From positions 1-17,005 of the forward strand of contig MUCU01000028.1 in the NCBI GenBank assembly GCA_002817055.1: 17,005 bases of DNA, read 5' to 3'. A program made the translations under genes and the position numbers. The DNA is from SAR202 cluster bacterium Io17-Chloro-G7. GTDB lineage: Bacteria; Chloroflexota; Dehalococcoidia; UBA3495. Of the stretch, positions 1-6,511 are shown piece by piece. Within the stretch, counting starts at the first letter, position 1. Every line of letters starts with the position of its first letter. The notes beneath the pieces were generated by a model, which saw only the letters and a list, made by a program, of their open reading frames with translations, was not told where the DNA came from and made no database searches.

Positions 1-178
1 TCTCAAACGGGGTATCCAAGGTAAACGGCATAAAGCCGGATGGGTCGAGGACTACCTCCTAAAGGTGCTCCTTAGTTAAGACGCGATTGCCCTGGGGGTT
101 AGCATCATTTAGACGCTGGTCCCTCTTTTCGCTCATGGGTTCCGGAGACCCCATTTCCCATACCATTTCAAGGATGAC
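1..178 (-). pseudogene. Unrecognised coding-like fragment with one in-frame TAG, running off the left edge
   Basis: One minus-strand frame reads as plausible protein from about 178 to the window edge, with a single interruption, a TAG at 59-61. The readable parts include MSEKRDQRLND, NRVLTKEHL, then the TAG, then EVVLDPSGFMPFTLD. Possible ATG starts in frame are at 166, 154 and 136; none has a strong ribosome binding site. A TGA closes the frame just upstream, so this is not a continuation of the NHL copy before it. It lies about 65-105 bases downstream of that copy, on the same strand. I do not recognise the family. It may be the start of a broken gene, a gene with a recoded codon, or chance. 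The balanced composition and the lack of other stops over about 59 codons favour real coding origin, but weakly. Confidence 0.3.
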
Positions 179-242
179 ATCCCATCAATTATTGCGTGAC
201 GTTTAAAGGCGCCATCATGAAGTTTACATGGGTTTAATGTCT

Positions 243-1247
243 CTAAACGAGAGCTGGCTCCCTGGTCTTGACGTACACTTGGATCCGACCGGACCAGTTT
301 TCCGCCACCGCCAGTCGCCCCTTGTTATCGATCTTTACCGCACAAGGTTGAGCGAATACTCTCTCGAAGCTGCCACCGTCGTTGGCAAATGTTATTGACC
401 GTTGGCGGAGCATATCCGGGTTGGAGATGAGTTTTTCCCGGCCCCACTGGGACAGCACGCGGTCGCCGTGGAACTGGGCGACGAACCGTCCGTCTGGACT
501 CAGAACCTGGACCCGATTATTCCCCCAATCGGCTACGTAAATATCCCCGTCTTCGTCGGTGAATACGCTGGCTGGCCTCTTGAACTGGTCGATGTTCGTG
601 CCGAACTGGCCGAACGTCGCCTGCCATTCTCCGTCCATGTTGAACTGCTGAATCCTGTCGCTACGCCAGTCCGCGACGTACACTAGGCCTTGGGCATCAA
701 CGCTGATCCCCCAAGGTAGGTTGAACTGGCCCTGACCGCTGCCAAAACTACCGAATTGGCCCCGGTAGATACCGTCCAAGCCGAATTTCGGCATGCGGTT
801 ATTTTGGCTGACGGTGAGCAGCAGCGTGTCCCCATGTATGGCTACCCCAGCGGGTTTGTTTGACTAGCCGTCACCCGTCCCGGCTTGGCCCCAATTGCCC
901 AGGAAGTCACCGTCTTTGATGAAGATGGTTATCCGGTTAAGCCATTCGTCGGACACGTAAAGGTTGTTCTTGTCGTCTAGAGCAATTGATGAAGGCCAAA
1001 CAAACTGACCGTCACCCTGGCCGTAAGACCCAAACTCGAAAAGGTACTACTCTTCCAGGGTAACTACGCTAATTCTCAATCCTCCGGGCCGGTCTTCACG
1101 GGAGCGGTTCACCACATAGGTTGTGCCATCCTCGGTGGTGGCTAAATCCACGGGATTTCGGAACGCCGTGCCAGCGAATTTATTGGGACCCAGGGAGTGA
1201 CTGTAAGCGAAGATCCGGTCGGTGAGCCCGGACAAGTGGGCACTCAT
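243..1247 (-). pseudogene. NHL-repeat beta-propeller protein, tandem copy with two in-frame TAG codons
   Basis: This is a full-length relative of the intact NHL gene next to it. Reading one frame from ATG 1247 to TAG 243-245 gives MSAHLSGLTDRIF, VVTLEE, TAG, YLFEFGSYGQGDGQF, YVSDEWLNRITIF, GTGDG, TAG, SNKPAGVAI, then a long uninterrupted tail with YVADWRSDRIQQF and YVADWGNNRVQV. The two interruptions both align with Glu codons in the intact paralogue. There is no frameshift, and the only length change I see is about one codon near the third blade. Identity to the paralogue is clearly high but well short of complete. The upstream GAGG of the intact copy is GAGC here, so translation signals also look weakened. 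An ATG at 794 could start a truncated product of 183 residues. Most likely a recently inactivated duplicate; readthrough is possible but unproven. Confidence 0.75.
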
Positions 1248-1320
1248 GGTTTTAGCTCGTCAACGATTGCTTACCGGGTGATGGTGTTACTGGGGATGTC
1301 AGTAGTCTACAATTCTTAAG

Positions 1321-1346
1321 AAGGCCGCGGATCAATCCGCGGCCTT
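1321..1346 (-). terminator. Perfect 10-bp hairpin after the intact NHL gene
   Basis: AAGGCCGCGG and its exact complement flank a six-base loop (ATCAAT). It lies 54 bases beyond the stop of the minus-strand NHL gene and before the broken copy. No real U-tract follows on either strand, so it may be a weak intrinsic terminator or an mRNA 3'-end stabilising hairpin. Confidence 0.55.
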
Positions 1347-1399
1347 CGGTCGTCATTGGTTGGAGGGGTATTGTGCCAGATGTAGTTAATACGTCTGGC

Positions 1400-2404
1400 T
1401 TATACCAAGACCGGGTCTTTGCTCTTGGCGTAGACCTGAATCCGCCCTCGAATGTGGTCCAAGATACATATTTCGCCCTTGGGGTTAATCTTAACCGCAC
1501 ATGGGTGGCTCAGATCTTTTTCGAAATTGGGGTCATTGGCGACTGCCAAAGCTCGCTGGCGTATCATATCCGGGTTGGACTGGAGCTTTTCCTTGCCCCA
1601 TTTCGACAGACCCGCATCGCCGCGCATGTCGGCAACGTAGCGGCCATCGGGATTCAGTACTTGAACTCGGTTGTTTAGCCAGTCGGCCACGTAAATATCA
1701 CCGTCGGCGTCGGCGCAGACGCTGTTGGGACGGTTGAACTGCCCAATACCACTGCCGCTCTGGCCGAAGGATGCCTGCCATTCACCATCACTGGTGAACA
1801 ACTGAACTCGGTCGTTGCGCCAGTCGGCCACGTAGACGGTGCCGTCTGGCCCCACGGAGATGCCCCAAGGCATGTTGAACTGCCCGGGTCCCGTGCCTCC
1901 GCTCCCAAATTTTCCAATATAGTCGCCATTAAGCGAGAATTTCTGGACGCGGTTGTTACGGCTGTCGGAAATAAACATGGTGCCATCGGCGCTGATGGAT
2001 ATTCCCGCTGGGCGGTCCAATTCTCCATCACCTGAGCCGGCTTTGCCCCAACTGCGCAAGAATTCGCCGTCTTTGTCGAATACGGTAATCCGGTTCAGCC
2101 ATTCATCGGACACATACAAGTTCTTTTGGTCGTCCAAGGCAACACTGGTGGGCCAAATAAATTGACCATCGCCTTCTCCGTATTCGGCGAACTCAGTGAT
2201 GTATTCCTCTTCTAGAGTCACTACTCTTATCCGGAGTCCGTCGGGCCGGTTCTCGTAGGACCGGTTGACGACGTACACGGTGTCGTCAGGAGCGATGGCA
2301 AAGTCCACAGGGTTGCGGAAGCCCGTGCCAGCGAACTCGTTTCGGCCTACCGAACGGCTGAAAGCGAAGCTACGCTGTGAAAGTCCAAAAAAATGAGTTG
2401 ACAT
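1400..2404 (-). CDS. NHL-repeat six-bladed beta-propeller protein
   Basis: A protein of 334 residues made almost entirely of NHL repeats. Repeat cores of the form Y/F-V/I-x-D-x-x-N-x-R-V/I-x-x-F are clear: YVSDEWLNRITVF, FISDSRNNRVQKF, YVADWRNDRVQLF and YVADWLNNRVQVL. A less regular first blade (residues about 30-70) and last blade (about 290-325) make six. Linkers carry the usual G-x-G-x-G-x-F-x-x-P pattern. NHL propellers are binding scaffolds for proteins, RNA or small ligands and occasionally enzymes; nothing here gives the ligand. There is no signal peptide or membrane segment, so a cytoplasmic location is inferred. The ATG at 2404 is preceded by GAGG at suitable distance. It follows the DUF1501 gene by 124 bases on the same strand and is probably co-expressed with it. 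Ends in TAA. The family call is firm; the function is unknown. Confidence 0.92.
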   Translation of the reverse strand: MSTHFFGLSQRSFAFSRSVGRNEFAGTGFRNPVDFAIAPDDTVYVVNRSYENRPDGLRIRVVTLEEEYITEFAEYGEGDGQFIWPTSVALDDQKNLYVSDEWLNRITVFDKDGEFLRSWGKAGSGDGELDRPAGISISADGTMFISDSRNNRVQKFSLNGDYIGKFGSGGTGPGQFNMPWGISVGPDGTVYVADWRNDRVQLFTSDGEWQASFGQSGSGIGQFNRPNSVCADADGDIYVADWLNNRVQVLNPDGRYVADMRGDAGLSKWGKEKLQSNPDMIRQRALAVANDPNFEKDLSHPCAVKINPKGEICILDHIRGRIQVYAKSKDPVLV

Positions 2405-2476
2405 GTTTTTACCTCGTAAGCTGATGGTTCAAAAGGCTGCGGGCATTCGATTCTTGTCCGGCGCCTTCCAACTTTG

Positions 2477-2506
2477 TGATGGCCGTCCAATAATAGACGG
2501 CCATCA
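2477..2506 (-). terminator. Perfect 11-bp hairpin after the DUF1501 gene
   Basis: TGATGGCCGTC and its exact complement enclose an eight-base loop, 22 bases after the DUF1501 stop and inside the gap before the NHL gene. On the plus strand a T-rich run (2508-2520) follows; on the minus strand, where transcription is expected, the tail is not U-rich. It may terminate part of the transcript or protect a processed 3' end. Confidence 0.5.
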
Positions 2507-2528
2507 GTCCTTCTTTGTTTCAGTGGGT

Positions 2529-3665
2529 TTAGAGGAAGTTCACCTTCTCGTGGCTGCTACCGATAATGGCTTTGGCGTCCAAGTCAAACCAGTTCTCCAG
2601 GATTGTGGTGTACACAGACCGGAAGTCTAGGTTGAACTTCAGGTTTCCGCCCTCCTCCTGCTTGTTCAGTTCCAGGGAAGGATACTCGCCGTAGACGCCG
2701 CCTTTAACATTCTCGCCTACCGCAAAAGCGACTCCGGCGGCACCGTGGTCAGTGCCGGAACCGTTGTCTACGATCCTCCGGCCAAACTCGCTGAAGAACA
2801 ACAAGGTGACGTTGTCACTGGCGTCATGGTCGCGCAGGTCGGTCATGAAAGTGTCGACAGTAGCGGACACATCGGACCAGAGTCCTGCCTGCAAGGCTGC
2901 CTGGTTGGCGTGGGTGTCGAAGCCGTTGTAGGGAGAAGTGGTGTAAAGCACCCGGGTCCCAAACCCGGCCAGGTGGGTCTGAGCAATGTTCTTCATGTAC
3001 TGGCCGACGGATGTGTTGGAATACTCCACGTTGGAGGTGTACATGCTCGGCGCAGTGGCCAAGATATCGGCGCCTTTCAAGGCGTCGGTGCCGGTGTTGC
3101 GGATGTAGTCCATGACGGCGCCACGGCCAATAGCCGGGGAGTACATGCGTCCGAACACATCAAGAGCTTCGCTTCGTTGATCGGTTCCTTCGATGCCGGT
3201 CAACAGACCATAGGTCTCCAGATCCCCAACGGATGCTACGGGCACGCCGTCCTTGGCCAATGCTCGGGGAAGGCCTCGACCGAAGTTGACGCCGGTCAGG
3301 ACGTTCTCGGCAGTGGGGTCTAGGTCCTTGAGGACCCGGCCCAGCCAGCCCTCCGAGCCCTGAGTGTCCGGCTCACAGGTGTGCCAGATGTCCATGGAAC
3401 GGAAGTGGGAATAGCTGGAGTTGGGATAGCCGATGCCCAGGAATACTGCCAGCTTTCCTTCGTCCCAGTACTTCTTCAAGGGGCCCATGGTGGCATGGAA
3501 GCCCAGATCGTCGTTGATGGGTATGAGTTGATCGTCAGCTATTGCGATGGTTGGCCGGGAGTCACGGTATAGCCCGTTGTTACGGGGGATTACTGTATTT
3601 AGACCATCATTACCGCCTGACAGTGAAAGAACTGCCAAGACCGGGTCTTTTTTGGTTGAAACCAT
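2529..3665 (-). CDS. DUF1501 family protein (alkaline-phosphatase/sulfatase-like fold)
   Basis: A protein of 378 residues. The family N-terminal signature LSLSGGNDGLNTV is at about residues 13-25, followed by the SYSHFRSMDIWHT motif near residue 90 and, towards the C-terminus, FFSEFGRR and a DHG triplet at about residues 306-308. The family is related to metal-dependent phosphatases/sulfatases, but no substrate is established for this branch. DUF1501 proteins are very often exported by the Tat route; here the protein begins directly with MVSTKKDPVL and has no twin-arginine signal or hydrophobic N-terminus. The start is supported by an AGAGGAGA ribosome binding site just upstream of ATG 3665. 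It follows the DUF1800 gene by 73 bases; the two families habitually occur as neighbours, which suggests a joint role. Ends in TAA. No disruption is visible. Confidence 0.9.
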   Translation of the reverse strand: MVSTKKDPVLAVLSLSGGNDGLNTVIPRNNGLYRDSRPTIAIADDQLIPINDDLGFHATMGPLKKYWDEGKLAVFLGIGYPNSSYSHFRSMDIWHTCEPDTQGSEGWLGRVLKDLDPTAENVLTGVNFGRGLPRALAKDGVPVASVGDLETYGLLTGIEGTDQRSEALDVFGRMYSPAIGRGAVMDYIRNTGTDALKGADILATAPSMYTSNVEYSNTSVGQYMKNIAQTHLAGFGTRVLYTTSPYNGFDTHANQAALQAGLWSDVSATVDTFMTDLRDHDASDNVTLLFFSEFGRRIVDNGSGTDHGAAGVAFAVGENVKGGVYGEYPSLELNKQEEGGNLKFNLDFRSVYTTILENWFDLDAKAIIGSSHEKVNFL

Positions 3666-3714
3666 GTTTTCTCCTCTTCTTTAGATAGTGATAGTGATTT
3701 TGTCTATTTGGATG

Positions 3715-3734
3715 ATTCTGGCCTTTTCCAGAAT
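3715..3734 (-). terminator. Perfect 7-bp hairpin after the DUF1800 gene
   Basis: ATTCTGG and its exact complement flank a six-base loop, beginning four bases after the DUF1800 stop. No U-tract follows on the minus strand and the DUF1501 gene starts about 50 bases on. I read it as an intercistronic hairpin more likely to tune mRNA stability or partial termination than to stop transcription fully. Confidence 0.35.
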
Positions 3735-3738
3735 ATTC

Positions 3739-5163
3739 TTACTCGAACTGGAATTCCGCAGTCGAGGCAATCATCTGGAACATTTCGCCGGTCCGGCGGG
3801 TGAATTCTGTCTCCTCGGCGGTGTTCCCGTGCTTAAGTTCGCCGCTCTTCTCGGCATGGGCGACCAGCTCATTGTGAGTGCTTTCGTCCACAGTGATTGG
3901 ACCGATCATGTCCAAACATCCGGCGACGAAGGACTCTGGGCTCATCGTTGCGCCCTGCCCCATCAGCCGTCCGACCAAGGCTTGGACGCCGGGAAGTGAA
4001 GTGTTGCCGAGCAAGTCGGAAGCGTAGTTGATCCGCTCCACCAGTGTACCGCTGTCGATCCACTCCCGGCCTGTGTGCCAGCCTTCAACGGTGGGGGGAT
4101 TCATCAAGTCCATACCCATGTATTTGGGCTCTTGGGAGAGCTCGAACAGTCCGGGCTTAATTTCCCTGTGGTCGTCCACCAAGCGAAGCGTGCCCGCAAC
4201 CATCTCGGCAGGGCTCTTTACCTTGGCAAATCGTACCTCTTCAGACTTGAAAGACTCGGAAGTGAACAACACCCGGAGCATTGCCGTGATGTCGTATCCA
4301 GAGTCGAAATACGCTTTTTCCATGCCCTGTATTAGCTCAGCATCCCGCAGTGGGGTTAAACGCCAAGCCGGAATCTGCACATCGTCGGCAACGAAGAAGT
4401 TGTACAAGTGGCGGGAGATGAAACGGGCCGTTGCGGGCTGCTTGCAGACGATATCCAGAATGTCATCGCCATCCCAGTTACCGGTTTCGCCCAAGAAGGT
4501 CTTCTCTGTGTCATCGTGGTCCGCAGGGTCGAACCGGAACTCCCATGGGCTGCGACCATGAGGGAACGGAGGGTAAGGAGGAGCTATGTTCCAACCGGTA
4601 AATGCCCTGGCGCATGCCTTGACGTCGTCCTCGGAGTAATTGAAGCCCTCGTCTTTACCAACACCCAAGGAGAACAACTCTAACAATTCGCGACCATAGT
4701 TCTCGTTCAAGGCTACTTTGTGGCTTTCCGAGTTATCCAAGTAATACATCATGCCGGGGTTGGTGGATAGCTTGTACAGCAGGTCCCGGAAGTTGCCCAT
4801 TCCGTTCTCCCGGAACAGCTCAATCATATTGCCCATTTCAAAACCGCTGTCTATCTTGCTATGGCCGGCGCAGAAAATCATGTGCCAGAAGAGTGACATT
4901 TTCTCCTGGAGCTGGCGGGGGTTGTTGATCATGCGGTAGATCCACATCTGAACATTGACTTCAATCGCAGCGGCCTGATAATAAGAAGGCTGCAAGCGAT
5001 ACAGCAGGTCTTCCCCCAACTCGGCTTGTTGGTCCGGGTTCAGGAATTCTTCCACGGTTGCGTCATATCCTTTGGCTGCTCTGGCCTCGATCTCCTCGCG
5101 GCTTGCGCCAAAGGCGGCCCGGCGCAACAAATGAGCCATTAATGAAATATCTTGATCAGCCAT
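3739..5163 (-). CDS. DUF1800 family protein
   Basis: A protein of 474 residues. It opens with the family hallmark AHLLRRAAFGAS (residues 10-21), then shows EKMSLFWHMIF at about 87-97, where most members have a KM-x-x-FWH-x-x-F core. The middle contains FTGWNIAPP and the C-terminal half SGYDITAMLRVLFTSESF, all typical of DUF1800. The biochemical function is not known; the family is regularly encoded next to DUF1501, as here. No signal peptide or transmembrane helix is visible. The ATG at 5163 is fixed by a strong AGGAGGAG ribosome binding site at 5167-5174, and a good sigma-70-type promoter lies about 180 bases upstream. This is probably the first gene of a minus-strand operon running DUF1800, DUF1501, NHL. 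Ends in TAA. The family call is firm and the role open. Confidence 0.92.
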   Translation of the reverse strand: MADQDISLMAHLLRRAAFGASREEIEARAAKGYDATVEEFLNPDQQAELGEDLLYRLQPSYYQAAAIEVNVQMWIYRMINNPRQLQEKMSLFWHMIFCAGHSKIDSGFEMGNMIELFRENGMGNFRDLLYKLSTNPGMMYYLDNSESHKVALNENYGRELLELFSLGVGKDEGFNYSEDDVKACARAFTGWNIAPPYPPFPHGRSPWEFRFDPADHDDTEKTFLGETGNWDGDDILDIVCKQPATARFISRHLYNFFVADDVQIPAWRLTPLRDAELIQGMEKAYFDSGYDITAMLRVLFTSESFKSEEVRFAKVKSPAEMVAGTLRLVDDHREIKPGLFELSQEPKYMGMDLMNPPTVEGWHTGREWIDSGTLVERINYASDLLGNTSLPGVQALVGRLMGQGATMSPESFVAGCLDMIGPITVDESTHNELVAHAEKSGELKHGNTAEETEFTRRTGEMFQMIASTAEFQFE

Positions 5164-5343
5164 GTGCTCCTCCTATTTACCTGTTTTTTGGTGCTTTGAT
5201 TTGCCTATTTACGGCCAAAGGGGTCGAAAATGGAACACTAAGTGCACGCTCTATTATAACGAGAAGTTCGCGCAGGCCCTTGCTTGGGCAGGCGCTATCG
5301 ACTTCAGAACGTCACTCTTTGGTAACAACCATTCTAAGGTAAT

Positions 5344-5372
5344 AAGATAATATAACCCGACGTGCCTGTCAA
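5344..5372 (-). promoter_or_regulatory. Sigma-70-type promoter for the minus-strand DUF1800/DUF1501/NHL block
   Basis: On the minus strand a perfect -35 TTGACA (5367-5372) is followed after 17 bases by TATCTT (5344-5349), four of six matches to the -10 consensus. Transcription would start near 5337 and leave a leader of about 170 bases before the DUF1800 ATG. A perfect TATAAT also sits nearer the gene on the same strand (5253-5258), but without a recognisable -35. Confidence 0.55.
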
Positions 5373-5632
5373 CATGCTGAAACATTCTTAGTTGAGGGCA
5401 ATTGGCAGCCAATTTTGGCGCGAAAGATGCTCGAAAATTGATAAATCCATAGTTAAGGCGGCAGTCGAGAATCACTTGAGATCGTTTGCGGTTCAACTGC
5501 TATTTCCGACACATAAAGCACTTTGCCTGCTGGCGCTTTTTGCATTTATTCCAATCCTCACGTAACTCAGAAGAGAAGACGCCTCTTGCTATAGGCGGTG
5601 CAAACATTTTGCGTTGCATCTACCTTTCGAGA

Positions 5633-5655
5633 CCGGGTTACTGTCTATAACCCGG
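5633..5655. repeat. 8-bp inverted repeat, possible operator
   Basis: CCGGGTTA and its exact complement TAACCCGG enclose a seven-base spacer. The ten-base word TACTGTCTAT overlaps it at 5639-5648 and recurs 19 bases later at 5658-5667, so the site combines a palindrome with a helically offset direct repeat. No regulator gene is present in the window to link to it. Confidence 0.35.
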
Positions 5656-5784
5656 GGTACTGTCTATTACACGATATAACACGGAAACGATACTCTCGAT
5701 TGGATTGAAGATAAACCAGTTATCGCAATCGAGCAGAACTCAGGTATGTGGGGCTTGCCTTGACTATTAACCATTGATGCCGAT

Positions 5785-5812
5785 GATGCCCAATAAATTA
5801 AGATGCCCAATA
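5785..5812. repeat. Direct repeat of GATGCCCAATA, 17-bp period
   Basis: The eleven-base word is present exactly at 5785-5795 and 5802-5812. Both copies are followed by AT-rich sequence. It could be a pair of protein-binding sites or a chance duplication. Confidence 0.35.
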
Positions 5813-5940
5813 TATAAGGCGAGCCAACTAGTCTTCGCCTTTACTTCGAGAACCTTCGCAAGAAAACCTCAGACAATCCCCCACTTTACTGCGTCACCAC
5901 ACTGAGCGTAAACGACGAGCGATGCGGACTTCTAACAATA

Positions 5941-5966
5941 GATGGGGACGTCAGATGGGGACGTCT
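5941..5966. repeat. Tandem 13-mer repeat containing GATGGGGACGTC
   Basis: Two adjacent copies of GATGGGGACGTC are separated by one base, and each ends in the palindrome GACGTC. This may be a residue of a repeat element or a binding-site pair; no associated transposase remnant was recognised. Confidence 0.4.
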
Positions 5967-6040
5967 TGCAACGACCCCTGAGCATAAAAACCCGAGGGTT
6001 CAGACTTAGGCACAACAAGATCACAGCCGACGATTTATTT

Positions 6041-6065
6041 GGGGCACAAGGGGGTGGGCCGTGGG
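6041..6065 (+). promoter_or_regulatory. Canonical G-quadruplex-type motif
   Basis: Four G-runs on the plus strand (6041-6044, 6050-6054, 6056-6058, 6063-6065) are joined by loops of 5, 1 and 4 bases, meeting the usual G3+ N1-7 rule. Further G-runs follow at 6078-6084 and 6089-6091. It is about 300 bases upstream of the promoter of the hopanoid block. Folding is predicted from pattern only. Confidence 0.4.
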
Positions 6066-6349
6066 TCTGCGACCTTTGGGGGGGTTGCGGGCAATGGACG
6101 GAACGAAAAAATTGGATTGGCAAACAATTTCTACGCCCGACCAACATTTCGCTTGAGCTACTACAGCATTCGTAAATGTTGTGGTCAGATAGGCTATAGG
6201 CCCCATTTGGGGAGCCAATTACACCTAATCCGGTGGCCAAACACGCAAAAACTAAACCAATGCAAAAGTGGGATCTACATGGATTCGTGAGTAAGCGATG
6301 TAGTTTTCACCTTGGGATCAGTTTAGTTACATAAAGTGTTGATTTATAC

Positions 6350-6379
6350 TTGACACTATCAATCGGCCTTTGCTAGGAT
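6350..6379 (+). promoter_or_regulatory. Sigma-70-type promoter for the hopanoid block
   Basis: A perfect TTGACA at 6350-6355 is followed after 18 bases by TAGGAT (6374-6379), four of six matches to the -10 consensus. The expected start is near 6386, giving a leader of about 125 bases to the polyprenyl synthase ATG chosen here. It is the best plus-strand promoter in the spacer. Confidence 0.5.
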
Positions 6380-6511
6380 TCCATCGGCTCACGATGTATC
6401 CTCCCATTCCAGGCGTTGCCATGTGAATGTTCCACCGCAACGTCGATGTTGGACTTGCCGGGCCAGGTCGTTTCTGCCCAGTTGCTGGAAAATGGGGGAC
6501 GAGACCGCAAG

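Larger units (their letters stand above)
5373..6349. other. Gene-poor divergent spacer of about 1 kb
   Basis: I see no convincing gene here. The open frames in it (for example at 5932-6240 minus and 5942-6175 plus) overlap each other, have no ribosome binding site and resemble no family I know. I found no tRNA cloverleaf and no CRISPR array. What stands out is a short inverted repeat, three direct-repeat pairs and a G-run cluster, most of which are listed separately. The stretch separates two divergently transcribed blocks and may hold regulatory sites, a small RNA or the remains of an old gene. Confidence 0.6.

Noticed and set aside
402..686. Plus-strand open frame across the broken NHL copy
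   Set aside because: It is the antisense of a clearly conserved NHL coding region with no start signals of its own.
5254..5496. Minus-strand open frame of 80 codons upstream of the DUF1800 gene
   Set aside because: It overlaps the best promoter, has no ribosome binding site and shows no recognisable motif; treated as chance.
5932..6290. Several overlapping open frames of 60-100 codons on both strands in the spacer
   Set aside because: They overlap each other in different frames, lack start signals and resemble no family; the G-rich composition favours long chance frames.
5373..6349. Possible tRNA or riboswitch in the spacer
   Set aside because: No cloverleaf with a T-arm consensus and no riboswitch core that I recognise; only short hairpins such as CCCC-ATTT-GGGG at 6201-6212.
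6416..6511. N-terminal extension of the polyprenyl synthase from a TTG start
   Set aside because: The extra 32 residues do not resemble the family N-terminus and no ribosome binding site precedes the TTG; ATG 6512 was preferred.
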